From: Pholiota molesta
Lineage: Eukaryota > Basidiomycota > Agaricomycetes > Agaricales > Strophariaceae
NCBI GenBank assembly: GCA_014925825.1
Contig: JACGCK010000001.1
Coordinates: 124,001 to 188,000 of the forward strand
Length of the DNA stretch: 64,000 bases
Direction: 5' to 3'
In this document: positions 50,701-63,400 of the stretch, in pieces
Layout: each line of letters opens with the position of its first letter
Numbering within the stretch: the first letter of the stretch is position 1
Made by a program: the position numbers and the translations under genes
Notes under the pieces: generated by a model
Told to the model about the DNA's origin: nothing
Databases searched by the model: none
Seen by the model: only the letters and a program-made list of their open reading frames with translations

Positions 50701-51483
50701 GGAGGAGAAGAAAACGAGAGAAACCATTCATCCAAAAGACCGAGGGTGGCTGGTCAATATGAAGGAGAGCATCGGCTGCATGCTTCTCAAGTATGCCGGG
50801 TTGCAGCTTGATAGTCCGATGGAATGGACGAGAATTTTGGCCTTTCCGATCCAGAGGAGTATGGCATCTACACCTTGATTTTCGTCAATGGAATCAAGTT
50901 CGACGTGGCATCTCATACCGTGGTCATCGACGCATGCGTGGTACCTCTGGTCCAAGGAATTATGTCAAAACTACTCCCTGCTCTGCATGATATTACCGAA
51001 GCGGTGTCACTAAGATCAATACCCTCGCCGACGAAATCCGAGCATGGAAGCTCCTGTTGCCTTCCCTATCAGAGCGCTGTCGTACATGGACGCACACAGA
51101 TGCCTGTGAATACCGCACGAAAGGTGTTCCAGCCTCTCTAGACGGCACGGAGCAAAGTCCGCTCTGCAGCTGCGGCAAAGGCAAAAATCTGGGCAGTTCG
51201 GGACCGTCGCCGAGTGGGCACCATTCCACGAAGAGGCTACCCGAATCGCGATCGGGCCTCTTTTCACGTTCTCGTTTATGGAGGAGACGATTAAATCCCT
51301 GATGGATTCTGCGGTCCAGAGAGTGTTCAGTGGAAATCGCAGTGCGCTACATGTGCTAGGCCGGGGAGGCCTAAGCTTCGGGCATGCGCTGCGTGCTTGA
51401 AGACGCGGTACTGCTCGCGCGAGTGTCAAAAGGCCCACTGGAAAACCCATAAGGCAGACTGTGTCGTAGCAAAAGCTGAATGA
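47751..51483 (+). pseudogene. DUF4470...MYND zinc-finger gene, copy 1, multiple frame breaks
   Basis: Starts MAHPVFWPKKWFFYPIGNTPP and carries the DUF4470-type N-terminus, a long middle region and a complete MYND finger at the end (CATCARPG...ACAACLKTRYCSRECQKAHWKTHK). The exon at 48178-50481 is one open frame. Compared with copy 3, the frame is lost near 47844-47848 (A run), 47995, 48115, 48165, 48268, 50835-50838 (T run), 51003 and 51199. Several are single-base losses in runs. The gene could be decaying or simply mis-sequenced; the intact MYND ligands favour the second. MYND fingers bind proline-rich peptides in partners; the role of this family is unknown. Confidence 0.75.
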
Positions 51484-52273
51484 GCCATCTTTTTCTGTAT
51501 TTTTGTGACAGTTGTTCAAGTTCATCAATTTGGGATAATTTTTTTGTCCTTCAAGTTAACATTGACTAACATGCTATAAAATTTGACATACGTAGGTCTA
51601 CCAATTTTGAATGACGCGACATGGTTGTAAGTACTGAGACAGTGAGAAAATAACAATTGAAAGTGGACAGAGCGTGACCCTACTCGTGTCGTACCGTCAC
51701 GGTGTTCACTGGTGTTCAAGTGCACCTTCAACTTGAACGTCCTCGTCAACTTTCACGAATTTACTCAGTTACAGCCATCGATGTCCTAAGGTCTAGAAAT
51801 CATCAATATCCACCAATCTATATTCGCTTTCATCCCACTTCATTTGGAAATAGGACAAGCTCTTCAGCTGCGTCTGCTTTACCAACTTTTACCAGCTTTT
51901 ACGTTAAGTTGCACGGTCACTCCCAAATTTGAACTGGGTGTACTATTTGATAAGTGCTCATCATCAGATTCGGATGTCAATATATGCTAATTTGTGCTCC
52001 AGAGAAATCTTCACTCTGAGTGTCCGCATACTTTGATGCTTAACTGGACATCTTTCATGTTCAAATTCTACTCCTCGGACGTCAATATGCTCATTTCCAT
52101 GCATTTTCTCCATGCTTCTATTTTAATCCCGACGTGGCCTCCAAGACTACCCTTACTTCAGGAAAAGCCACGCTTTTTACTCACATAACCACCACGTCAA
52201 TCTGAATACCTCACCTCCACCTACCTCTACCGACATCGCCTGGACTCTGGAGCTTATTTTTCCATTTTCTGAC
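51484..52273. other. Spacer between MYND copies 1 and 2
   Basis: About 790 bp, AT-rich. The last 160 bp are similar to the upstream of copy 1. No other gene seen. Confidence 0.5.
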
Positions 52274-55200
52274 ATGGCCCATCCTGTTGTTTGGCCTCCG
52301 GCATCATCTTTCATCCAATAGGCGACAGTCCTCCTGTGTGTTTGACCCAAGATTTGTCGCCTGAGAAAACCGCGGAGATCCTCCTGCTCGGATGTGGTGA
52401 TCCAAAAAGCATTCTATACACCGTCTTTGCAGACCTAGCTCCAAGTCTGTTCTTTATTTCTTCGTCATGATCAGGGATTTTGATCTATAGTTCAGAAAAC
52501 AGGCCTATCGATATTACATGCTGCGACTGGGAGCCAGCAGTCCTAGGTAAGATATTAATCTTTCATTTTGACTAAACTCAAAATCATTGTTCTTAGCCCG
52601 CAATATACTGTTGCTGACGATGATCGTCGATGGAGTTGCTGTAGAATCGGCTTGGTCTATCTTCTATCACTTCTTCCTTGACAAAGCCTCCTACGACACT
52701 CTCAGCTCTCAATGTCACACTCTTATCTATTCATCTTCCACCATGAAAACTTGGAAAGAGTCCAAATATGGACGATTTTTACGATTCTGCACCGAGCATT
52801 CACTTGCGGAGATCAGACGCTGCTGGGTCTTGTATCTTGAATCTCAAAATGATACCGAGGAAGAGAGGAAGGCGCTCAAAAAGTTATTTAGCTCCGGGAT
52901 GAAATCGGTACACGACCGATATGGAGACGAGGTGGACTCATCCAGAGCAGCTGGCCCTGTTGCTTTCGCTATGCTTACAGAGGGCCATGCATCGCGGTCC
53001 CACGAGAATTTTTGGACGACCGGTGTTACCCCATCAAAATATCTCGAGAAGCTACGCCATACGTCAATCCGACATTTATGTATTCCTCGTTGGCAAGAAA
53101 TTCAATGTTCACCATGTCACCGATCCGATCATGGCATTCTACTTGGCCCCAGCTTTCACACCAGGAAAGGATGGCCGACATCGGCCGTCCAAGTCCCTCA
53201 ACACTGTCGATTTCGTGGAATGCGCCAAATCGCAATTTTCTGCGTGGTGCTCCTCGTTCGGGCGCGTTTATCCTTAGGATCAGCAGCGAACATCGTCTAC
53301 GGGTTTTTGTGGGTGAATGTCTCGCCCTTTGTCAGGCATTACACGTTTGCAAAGAACAAAAGACGGCAGAAACCGGGATTTATGCCCACCCATGGGGCGG
53401 TTCACTGATTGCGCTTGATGACGACTATCGTGACTCTTCAGCCACGCCAGCTCCTTTGCTGTTTAACGTGATTGACACTTCCGACCTAGCAGACCGCGTC
53501 GGCATCGTTAACTTCTTGGTTGCAACGGTCCCTCTATTGCTGAAGACACCTTGGTCAACCATCCATACTTCACTTCCCTTTGGTCATCCCCTGGAAATTC
53601 ACCCAAGTCGACGCTTAGTAACAACGTCTGTGGAGATATACCGACGTTCTCCATGCTACTGGGTGTTGCACCCTCACCATACCTTTGGCATTTTACCCCT
53701 CGTTCTAACAAGCATGGGATAATTGGTCCCAATCGCATCCCCTGCGAGCTTCATGAAAGCATTTCCTGGCGGTTTATTTCGTCTTTCATCCCTAATGTGC
53801 CCCCCGCGCCTGAGAATACCGACATGGGATATTTCAACTTCGTGTGCGACGAGCATATTAGCGAGATATTTTTTCGGCATTTATCTGAGAATGTTCGCAT
53901 ACGAAAATCCGACAAGCGCCGACAAAGGCCATGCATCGAACCTTAAGCAACAGGGCCTTACAGCAGCGCATTACACCCGAGCGAGCTTCGTTGCTGTTCT
54001 TGCCCTAGTCAAAGGAAGTGTCCGTGTCAACTGGGTGCAAACCATGACCACCTACTCGATTTAATTGGGAATGACAAAAGTCTCATGATGGTATGAATAG
54101 CTATCAGGATCTCAGTTGCCACCTCCATCTGCGCAATGTCCATACTTTCCCGGATCTCACTTTGGATGTGGAGCCTCTCCGCACATCCCAAGATAGGTTT
54201 CAGGGCTGGAGATATGTCCCTCCCTTGTTTGCATCGTCCTCAAAGTTCCGCGGCGAAAGCTCAAGCGCATCGAGGATATGGCCGCCAATGACATTGTGAC
54301 GCCGATGCTTCAATGTGAATTGCATGGAATCAATTTCCACAATGTTTACTCTTCGATTCATCTCACTTTCGGAGACACTCAATCATCTATTGTCGACGGC
54401 GAGTCTCAGGTCACGGTCAAGGAAGACCCGCATGGGTGGAGTGGAACTTCCCCGTTAATTGCCACCTTCTATGTACCATCGTGGACATTGACCAGTGCAC
54501 CAACAGCAACTCTAGTTGGACTTCACTTACGGCGCTCTCGTTCGACCCAGTCCCTTTCCATGGCGTCTCGATTTGGCGAGAATGTTTCCACTATCTTTTC
54601 TACATCCTTAATGGACAAAAGCTATGTTCAAGTAGTCTGCTATCGTCCTCACAACGCTCAAGAGTTGAAGCATCTTTGCAACACTAATGGACATCGTACA
54701 CCAATAGCATCCATAAATATCGAGGACGTAACAATGAAATTCGATCCTACGGGCGAGAAAGCGACGAGCCTGATCATGCGGAAGAATTTCACAGAGCCTA
54801 ATGCTTCAAGGGCGCTAGCAGGCGGCAGCAAGGTATCAACGCAGCCGTTATCAGATTCATCTGTAGTTGTTGCATTCGGGGATTATACGCATCGATTTTA
54901 TTTTCCTTTCGCAGTTCATGCGGATCGCTTAAAATGCGAATCGCTCGCAAGTCCTCTTATATCGAGGTAGATCAATTGCAGTTGCTGGATTACGACCAAA
55001 TTGCTGATTATTTTGACTTCAATGACATTTTAGATAGAATCGCTCATTCGACCCGATTTCGCTGACTCTCGCGATATTTCTCGAAACCCCTTTCCAGTGG
55101 CATACGATCGCAACCAGATCAACTTGGTCAACATTCATTATCTCAATTTGGACACTCTTCCAGGCTTGTTCATTCCGAAAAATGCACACAAACGCCATTG

Positions 55201-56009
55201 GGTGTCCTTCCTTTTCATGGTGATGTTTTCCGCGGCCGAAAGGAGGGAGCAAGAAACCTATACCAACCTAGAGGATGTAGCGCCACTCATCAATCTTAAG
55301 AAGAGCATAAGCGTCATGTCTACCTTATACATCAAACCGCACCTACACGATCAACGTAAACAATTGAACGTCTTTTGTCTTCTTGATCCAAGAGACAGCT
55401 GTATGGACACTTTGTTTTTTGTGAACGGAATCAAGTTCGACTTGGGGTCTCATACGTCGTCATCGATGCATGCGCAGTGCCCTGAAGGCAAATTTAAAGA
55501 TGCATCCCGCTTTGGCCAACCTCCAGAACAAACCAAGGCTCAATCCCGGCATTAACAAATCTTTAATGAAATCCGCCTGTGGAAGCTCCTCATGCCACTC
55601 TCGCTGAACGATGCCGCACATGGAAGCACACAGAGCCTGCGAGTATCGTACAAGGGGCATCCCGCTTCTCTGGAGGGCTGATGCACAGTCCGCTCTGCAG
55701 CTGCGGCAAAGGCAAGAACCTCGGGTGGTTCGGGACCGTCGCGGAGTGGGCGCCGTTCCACAAAGAGGCGACGCGGATGGCGATAGGGCCGCTCTTCACG
55801 TTCGCGTCCATGGAGGACACTCTCGCGCCGTGGCGAACGAGAAATCGTCACAAGCAACTCTGGTGAAGAAGCTGTGCGCTGGATGTGGTAATTTTGGTAC
55901 GCTCCAGACCTGCGCTGCGTGCTTGAGGTGCGGTACTGCTCGCCCGAATGTCAAAGGGCCACTGGAAGACCATAAACCAGCGTGCCTTGCGGCACGACCC
56001 GCCAAATGA
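52274..56009 (+). pseudogene. DUF4470...MYND zinc-finger gene, copy 2, heavily frame-broken
   Basis: Aligns with copies 1 and 3 from MAHPV to KPACLAARPAK. Exon 1 breaks near 52302. Exon 3 is open (ARNILL...VDGVAVESAWS) but breaks near 53045 (GAGAAG), 53093, 53275 and 53297, then again in 53690-53890, 54068-54100 and 54235-54280. The segment 54278-54970 is open. The terminal MYND finger has LCAGCGNFGTLQTCAACL but then shifts, so the second Cys/His half (YCSPEC..HW..HK) is read only with three added bases near 55928-55970. There are more breaks than in copy 1, so real decay is plausible. Introns match the other copies. Confidence 0.75.
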
Positions 56010-56793
56010 GGAACTCCGTTCTTGCCGACCTTGACACTCCTTCAGTATCGCACCGTTTTACGATCTATGTTGTTCTTGTACTTCCATTCGCCCGCCATAT
56101 ATGCGCAAAGCGGGCGTGTACATTCCCTGGAACGTGAATTCTTACCTGTCTCCTGGTTCCATCTGTATACTATTTCTTCTACGCCTTCAAGACTCACCTC
56201 CATCTCCATCTCCTCGAAGAACCAAAGCCTTCCTGTCAACGTCACTCGTTACACATGATGCGATTGGGAACCAGCCGTCCTCCGCAAAACAATTATTAAA
56301 CTCGAAAAACAAAGGGGGTATGTAAGCTAGATAAAAAAAAATGCATATGCATGTGCGGTAAAATGTGCAGCGTAAAGGCGTAAAGCGCATAGAGCGTAAG
56401 CGTAAGTAGTAGTAAGTAGTAGCATTTGTTCGAACGAAGCCGGTCGTCTCGTGTCTCGTGAAGTGTGCGTGCGGTGCGTAAATAAATCAATACGTGGCGA
56501 GCGAGGGGTATATCTGTGCTGGGTGGTACAATGGGGGTGGTGGTATCGGTATCTTCACGGTTCGTGATATCGTGAGGTCGTGTACGCCCGGTACACGACG
56601 GGCAGGCAAGAAGGCGGGGATAGGCAACGAAAGCAGGCGTCATAGCGAGAGTCAGTGGTGGATGTGCGGTTGTACAATGTGCGTGATGCGAGCGTGTGGA
56701 TAGAGATGCTGTCACAAAAAATTAGGTAGCAGTAGAACGACATGGGGGCAAGTGGCGGGTCGGGCATGGATGCAGTGGGGGCGGGCGCATGGA
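56010..56793. other. Convergent region between MYND copy 2 and alpha-arrestin gene
   Basis: About 780 bp. No gene supported. It holds a low-complexity patch of GTAAGTAGTAGT-type repeats near 56400-56425. Confidence 0.4.
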
Positions 56794-58425
56794 TTACACG
56801 TGGAAGCCGAATCCCACCTCGAGATTGTTGGCCGACGTTGCTGCGCGCGCCGCGGGAGGGTCGTACGCAGGCGGCGCGTACGCGTTCGTGCGCGGGCCCC
56901 GCGCGTGTATGGTGGCGATCTCCACAGGCTCAGAGAGGAGCGCGGTCGAGTCTGAGGCGAAGCCGACGGCGGTGAACGGGCAGAGCACGGCGCAGTACTA
57001 AACATTAATAATAATGATAAAAAGTTCGGTCAGCATTCGAAGCAAGGGCAGCGCCAAGAAGGATCGAGAAACGCACCGATATGCTGAAATGCCCCATCTC
57101 CGACGTCGGCCGGAGGTCCTTCGCCAGCCGGATCTCGCCCTCGAGGTGCCGCGTGTGCGCATCGCTCGGGACGTCCGAGGACGGCCACCACACGGCGACG
57201 CCCATATCTTCCACCATCTCGTTCCAGGCGACGTCGCTCCGCGATGACGAGGTCTTGTTGTAGAAGCGCACTCGCCGGCGGAGGGATAGTACGATCGAGC
57301 TTGGCACGGAGAGGAGATCGAGGACTTGCGTGTCGTTCCCTTCGAGTGTGAGGAAGCAGGGCATTACGGAGCCACGAGAATAACAGAGCTGGGAAGGTTG
57401 TCAGCGTTAGATAGTTTTCAAGCTTTAGGAGAAATAGGAGACATACAGGATTTGCGAGTGACAGCTAGAAGGATGAAGAAGCAAACGATCGTTGCATTAG
57501 TATACGAGGGCGGATTATTATTATCAGCTGTCACTTACCGTGGCTTTAGCCTCGGCGCAGTGCACGCAAAACATCGTACCTCTCACCGCCACAGGACGCA
57601 TCGTCTTCCAACCTTCAGGATCCGATAACGGCCCAGGGACAGGCAGGAACTGCTGGTACGCGAGTTGCCTGAGCAGCGAAGGCGCCTCGGGTCGGGTGCT
57701 TGGCACGTAGCCAAACGCCGTCTTGATCCTGTTATCCGCGCGTAGCTTCCCGCGCGACACAATAATCGTCAGATCATACTGCACGCTGACCCGCGTCTGG
57801 CGCTCGAGGAACGTCTCGGGCAGGCGGAAGGGGCGCATCTCGCCCGATCCGGATGGCACGGACACCGTCCGCGGCAACACGATGGACAGCGGCCACACGC
57901 AGTGTCCCATGAGCTTGCTGCTGCTGGCGCCCTGCGAGGATGAGGGTAACCGCGGCAGGTCAAGAGATTTCGACCAGATTGGTTGGGTCTGGTTGAGGAA
58001 GACGAAGGAGTCGTCTATGTTCGAACCAGTGATAATACGGCCGGTTACCTGATAGCGGTCGATTGGGCGTTAAGAAAAATAATAGCATGTCGATAAAAAT
58101 AAAAACGTACCACAGCCGTTATCGCCTGGATCGAGTCCCCCCGCTGGGCATCGAGCTCGAGCCGGCCGGTAATATTTTCCTTCTCAAAGAACGTGGGCAG
58201 CGACTTGGATGACTTTGCGCTGCTAAATACACGAAGCGTAACCCAGGGCTTGGACTTGCCGTCCGCAAGTTGGAAGACGTGCTCTGTGGGCTCGCGATGC
58301 AGATTAATGGGCTGAGTAAGGGTATTGCGGCGGGTATACGGCGGGAGCTCAGCAGCGCCAGAAGATGGTGCCGGACCAGGTCTGGTGGAGAATCTCCTGT
58401 AGCGGGGCGGGGACGATGCGTCCAT
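56794..58425 (-). CDS. Alpha-arrestin (ART-type ubiquitin-ligase adaptor)
   Basis: ATG at 58425, MDASSPPRYRRFSTRPG. The arrestin N-domain is seen in ENITGRLELDAQRGDSIQAITAV, TGRIITGSNIDDSFVFLN, and the C-domain in LPRTVSVPSGSGEMRPFRLPETFLERQTRVSVQYDL and SVMPCFLTLEGNDTQVLDLL. Four exons, joined by canonical introns (one about 165 bp between EAKAT and LCYSRG). Two PPxY-like sites stand out: ELPPYTRR near the N-terminus and APPAYDPPA near the C-terminus; such sites recruit Rsp5/NEDD4-type WW domains. Arrestin adaptors mark plasma-membrane transporters for endocytosis. It lies between MYND copies 2 and 3. The frame is intact. Start could be earlier. Confidence 0.8.
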
Positions 58426-59223
58426 TAGGGATGATCTAAGGGGAGGGGATGGAGATATTGGACCCACAGTAGTCACCTAAATAAGAGGGCTTCATAAAGG
58501 ATAGGCCAATTGTAGAGGCAGTTCTGTTCATGACCGTATGTGAACAAGGGGAATCCAAAAATGGACTGTCAATTACCGCTCTTAGCTAAGCATCACTTTC
58601 CACGCTCGACACAATAGCTGCTGCATTTCGAAACACAATTGCACCTACAGAAGCAAGGTCTCTCCGTTGTGCGGGTCCCTGACTGCCTTTTCAGTCATTC
58701 CACGTAGAGCCAGACTAATTGTTCACTCACTGCAGCTCATGACACCTTCTATTTCTACCCAGCCTCAGCATCCCCGTTAACTCCCACCTCGCAGTCATAC
58801 CCGGATTGCATCTGTCATTAGTACCATTTATACCGAGATAGCAAGCACATGAGGCTTTCTGACTCTCTCTGCGATGTCACGTCCTATTGTCTGCGAGCGC
58901 TTATGTAGTGGAAAATGGTATTTCTGGTCAGAAACATAGTACTCTTATTGATGAGGATATCGATGAGTTATAATTGGCATAAAATGGTCTATTTTCTGCC
59001 TTCTCTACCTAGTCATTGTAAACAAACTCTTGCGTAACATTCGGGGAAAATCTCAACCAAATACATCATGCATAAAAAGTGCGATTTTCGATAACATTCA
59101 ATTGCTAATTGACACGGGAGATACGCGAGAAATGCCGCAAAAAGTGCCTACATTTGAGCTGCTATATCCTGTGGTCTACAAAGTTTAGATAGAGCATTGA
59201 ATCTTTCTACTGAAAAGATTTAA
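58426..59223. other. Intergenic region upstream of the arrestin gene
   Basis: About 800 bp, presumed promoter. No repeat or gene recognised until the TIR element. Confidence 0.4.
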
Positions 59224-59759
59224 AGGGTGTTTCACGATAGGTAAGTTGGCCGACTTGGGTCCCAACTTGTGTTCCCACTTGGTTCCAACTCGACGAAGTT
59301 GGGCCCCAAGTTGGACTGCAAATCGTGGGTCGGAGCCGCGAAAAAGCAGCCGTATTTGCGTCTTCTCTTCCCCCAAAAGGGGTAAGAATCGGTTGCAAAA
59401 GCGCCAGCACAGCGAACACTCCTTCGAACTTCGAAGTGTGTTAACCCACGGCTCTCTGAGAGCAGTAGAATGCCTTTTGAGTTAAAATAGTTGAGAACTA
59501 TTAAGGATATTATTCAAAAAAATTTTGTTCAACTTTCCACAAGCAAAAAAAGCAGGAAAAAGTAGACAAGCAAACCGTGAACTTCCTGATGAACCGTAAG
59601 TGGCGAAAGTGTCTCGAAAATCGAGGTGCATTCCATGTGCATAATTTCGCCCGCCAACTTTGATCCCAACTTGACCCCAACTTGACCCAAGTTGGAGACC
59701 CAAGTTGGGACCAAGTTGGGACCCAAGTCGGCCAACTTAACCTATCGTGAAACACCCTA
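59224..59759. mobile_element. 535-bp non-autonomous TIR element (MITE-like), TTAA flanks
   Basis: The ends are inverted repeats of about 46 bp, beginning AGGGTGTTTCACGATAGGT and continuing AAGTTGGCCGACTTGGG; they differ by a one-base gap. TTAA lies directly outside the left end (59220-59223) and one base beyond the right end (59760-59763). The inner parts are full of CCAAGTTGGG-like palindromic words, most dense at 59650-59720. No transposase frame is inside; chance frames such as those reading PTWVPTWSQLG are products of the repeats. TTAA flanks recall piggyBac-type elements, but the family is not established. Confidence 0.8.
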
Positions 59760-60441
59760 TTAAATGTTAAAGTTAGCGCGGATTTCAAGCGAAGTTTGCC
59801 AAAACTTAACGCAGTAGCGCTATATTTGGCGTGGGAAGATGACTCTTTCCAGATGCACCGCCACCTGCGCCAGCACGCGACACATCTTGCCAATGACCAA
59901 CATTAACTCCTTGTTAACTCCCATGCTTATTCTCAGTTCATTCATCTTCCAAGACCAAAGATCGCTTTCAAGCCTCATTCTCGAATGGAACTGTCTGGAT
60001 AATGACTAAGACCGCTTCACCAACCATTGAAAAACTCGTGGAAATGCTCTACACAGCTTGAACTTTTTTCTATTAAAGTTTGAGATTTCGCCAAGTAGTC
60101 GTCAAGACGCCGTGCAGGAAAGGTTAAACACCAACACGAGGAGCCAGAATGCTTTCCCCGTGGCATATGCTCGAATGTATGTAGCTAAAATGGTCGCTTC
60201 CCATCCGAACATCGGATTGGACCTACGTCGTGTTGGCTTTATCTGGCCCAATGCAAACGCTCCCCATAATCAGTGCTTCTTGGGCGTCTATCAGATCCAT
60301 ATCCGCAGCGGTATCCTGTAATAAGAATTCCTCTGAGGTAGTCAACCTCCCGGGTGCCCCAGCTAGCCTATAAAACCGCGAGCAGGACAGCGAAGCCCAG
60401 TTCCTCCTTTGTATCCAACGCCTCACTTTCCAGTTTTCGAC
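59760..60441. other. Promoter region of MYND copy 3
   Basis: About 680 bp. It contains a TATA box near 60368. No gene supported. Confidence 0.45.
60368..60375 (+). promoter_or_regulatory. TATA box of MYND copy 3
   Basis: CTATAAAA lies 67 bp upstream of the ATG at 60442. Confidence 0.5.
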
Positions 60442-63400
60442 ATGGCTCATCCAGTCATTTGGCCCAAGAAATTATTCTTCTACCCAATAGGAAATACCCC
60501 ACCCGTCTGTCTTACCCAAGGCCTATCGCCTGAAAAAAGCGCAGAGATCCTTCTGTTGGGATGTGGTGATCCACGCAGCATCTTGTACACCGTGTACGCC
60601 GACCTAGCTCCTGGTCGGTACTCTTCGTTTGTGCTTCGATCTTCAATGTTACTGACGTGTATTCTCAGGTAATCGTCATTTGGATTTTACATGTTGCGAT
60701 TGGGAACCAGCGGTCCTAGGTAAGATATTCTTGATCGTTCACATTAATTGAAATAACACTCTGAACCCTTTCTAGCCCGCAATATACTCTTGCTGACGAT
60801 GATCGTCGATGGAGTCGCAATAGATGCTGTATGGTCCATATTCTATCACTTTTTCCTCGATAAAACCTCCCACAACATCCTCATCGCTCAATGCCGGACT
60901 CTTATCCAGATATCTTCTGACATGAATACCTGGAAAGACTCCAAATATGGCGGTTTTATACGATTCTGCACCGAGCATTCTCTCAGGGAAATCAGGCGCC
61001 ATTGGGCCTTGTATGCGGAGTCACAGGACCTTTCCGCGAATGAACGAGAGATCTTACGAACATCTTTCCACTCTGGAATGAAATCAGTCCGCGAACTTTA
61101 CGCAGGAAATTTAATCACCACTGTGAGAGCCGCTGGTCCTCTGTTCCTATCCGTCCTCGAGAAAGACCTCGAATCATATACATCATTTTGGACCACGGGC
61201 GTCACTACATCGAAAACACCCCAAGGCATCTCGACCCCATATGTCAATCCAACATTCGTATATTCTCTTTCCGGCAAGAAATTCAATGTTCACTATGGCA
61301 CCAACCCGATCTCGGCCTTTTACTTGGCGCCTGCGTTTGCATTGAGGAAAAATGGAAAGCCACCAGCATCGACCACCATCGAGGATCTCGTGGAATGCGC
61401 CAAATCGCAGTTTTCCGCGTGGTGCTCCTCGTTCAAGACACGTCTGTCCCAAGGATCGGCGGCGGATATCGTCATACGCTTCTTCGTTGGCGAATCTCTC
61501 GCCTTTTGTCAGGCATTGCACGTTTGCAAGGAACAGAAGACGTCAGAAACCGGGGTTTATGCTCACCCTTGGGGCGGCCTACCGATCACTTTTCGTGAAG
61601 ACGATTATAGCAGCGCTTCCCCTACGCCAGCTCCTTTGATGTTCAATGTCATCGAGACCTCCAACTTGGCAGATCACGCTGGCCTTGTCAATCTCTTGGT
61701 CGTGACGGTGCCTCTATTGCAGAGAAAACCTTGGTCTATCATCCACACCAATACATTACTTCGGTCAGATTCTCTCGGCCCAGCGAAGTCGGGGCTCAAT
61801 GAAAGTGCCTGTGCAGATATACCAACACTTTCCATACTGTTAGGTGTTGCACCTTCACCTCATCTTTGGCATTTTACGACGCATTGGAACAAGCATGAAG
61901 TCATCACTTCTGGTGCCAGCTCCGGACAGCTTCATGAGAGTATTTCTTGGCGATTCGTCTCCTCTTTCGTCCCGAATGCAGTTGCTAGACCTCAGGATAT
62001 CGATCCAGGACGCTTTATCTTGATCTGTGATGTGAAGGAATTGGCAAAATTTCTCTTTTCTCTCTATCTACAAATGTTCGCAAACGAAAACCTAACGATG
62101 AACTTCAGGAATACTGTACCATTTCGATCGATTCGGCCGGGGGTGGGACACGGGACACGGTGGACGAAATTTAGATTTCGGCCACCCCGACGAGGGCTTT
62201 GGGACCAGGTCAAATTTTCGGCCAAAATCTTCGCCCAAGTACAGAATACCGACGAATTTTTCAAAAAAAAAAATGATTTTCCACTGGGACAGTGTCCAGA
62301 TGTCGGCCATTGTTGTTGGGACACGGGACAAGTGACCGATTTCGGCCATAGACACTTCCTTTGGGACACGGGACGGCCGAATCGATCGAAATGGTACAGT
62401 ATGGGTATCGCAAATTTCAACAAGCAGAGCGTCGTCCACTATGCCCGAGCCAGCTTCGTCGCATTGCTTTCCCTCATCAAAGGACACGTCAAAGTCGATT
62501 GGACGCAAACTATGGACCACCTCGTCGATCTCATTAGTGCTGATCGGAGCCTTCTGATGGGGACGAACAACTGTCAGGATCTCATGTGTCATTTCTATCT
62601 GCGCCATGTTCATACCCTCGAAGGATTCACTTCGGCTTACCTGGAGACTGTCCGCACCCCCCGCGATAGGTTTCATGGGTGGAAGGACGTCCCGCCCGTC
62701 GTCTGCATCGTCCTCAAGGTTCCCAGGCACCACTTAAAGCCTCTTGAGGATATGGATCCTGATGACATCAAGACGCCAATGCTCCAGGGCGAAATGTTTC
62801 CAGGCGCTTTCCATAACATCCACTCGTCGATTCACCTCACCTTCGGCGATATTCAGGGTTCTGTTGTCGAAGGCGAATCACAAGTCACAATCAAGGAAGA
62901 CCCGAAAGGATGGAGCGGAAGTTCCTCGTTGATTGCAACCTTTTATGTTCCATCGTGGACATTGACCATTGCACCGACGTCGACTCGAGTTGGACTGCAC
63001 ATCCGAAACACGCCATCTACCATCTCCTTGATACCTAAGTTAGGCATGTACCTCACTATATTTTCCGCTTCCTTAACGGACACCGCCCACGTCCAAGTTG
63101 TTCGCCATCGTCCGGGCAATGCCCGAGAGGTTGAATACCTTCGTAAAACTCCGAGCTCTAGCTCGGCAACGGATTCCGAAATCGTAACGATGAAATTCGA
63201 TCCTTCTGGGGAGCGAGCAACGAATCTGATCTCGAGGAAGGATATCACAGATCCTGGTGCGGCGAGCTCACTTGCGGGCGGAAGCAAGGTCTCGACGACG
63301 CCTATAACAGACTCATGCGTGCTTGTGACATTCGGCCACTACTCATATCGGTTTACATATCCTTTCCCAGTTCAGATGAAGAAATTGCAAACGCGGATCG

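Noticed and set aside
59246..59893. Frames reading PTWVPTWSQLG-type repeats
   Set aside because: They come from the palindromic words of the TIR element rather than a conserved protein.
62114..62399. Element as a self-splicing-out introner
   Set aside because: Use of its terminal GT and AG leaves CT plus one TA, shifting the frame, whereas read-through keeps it.
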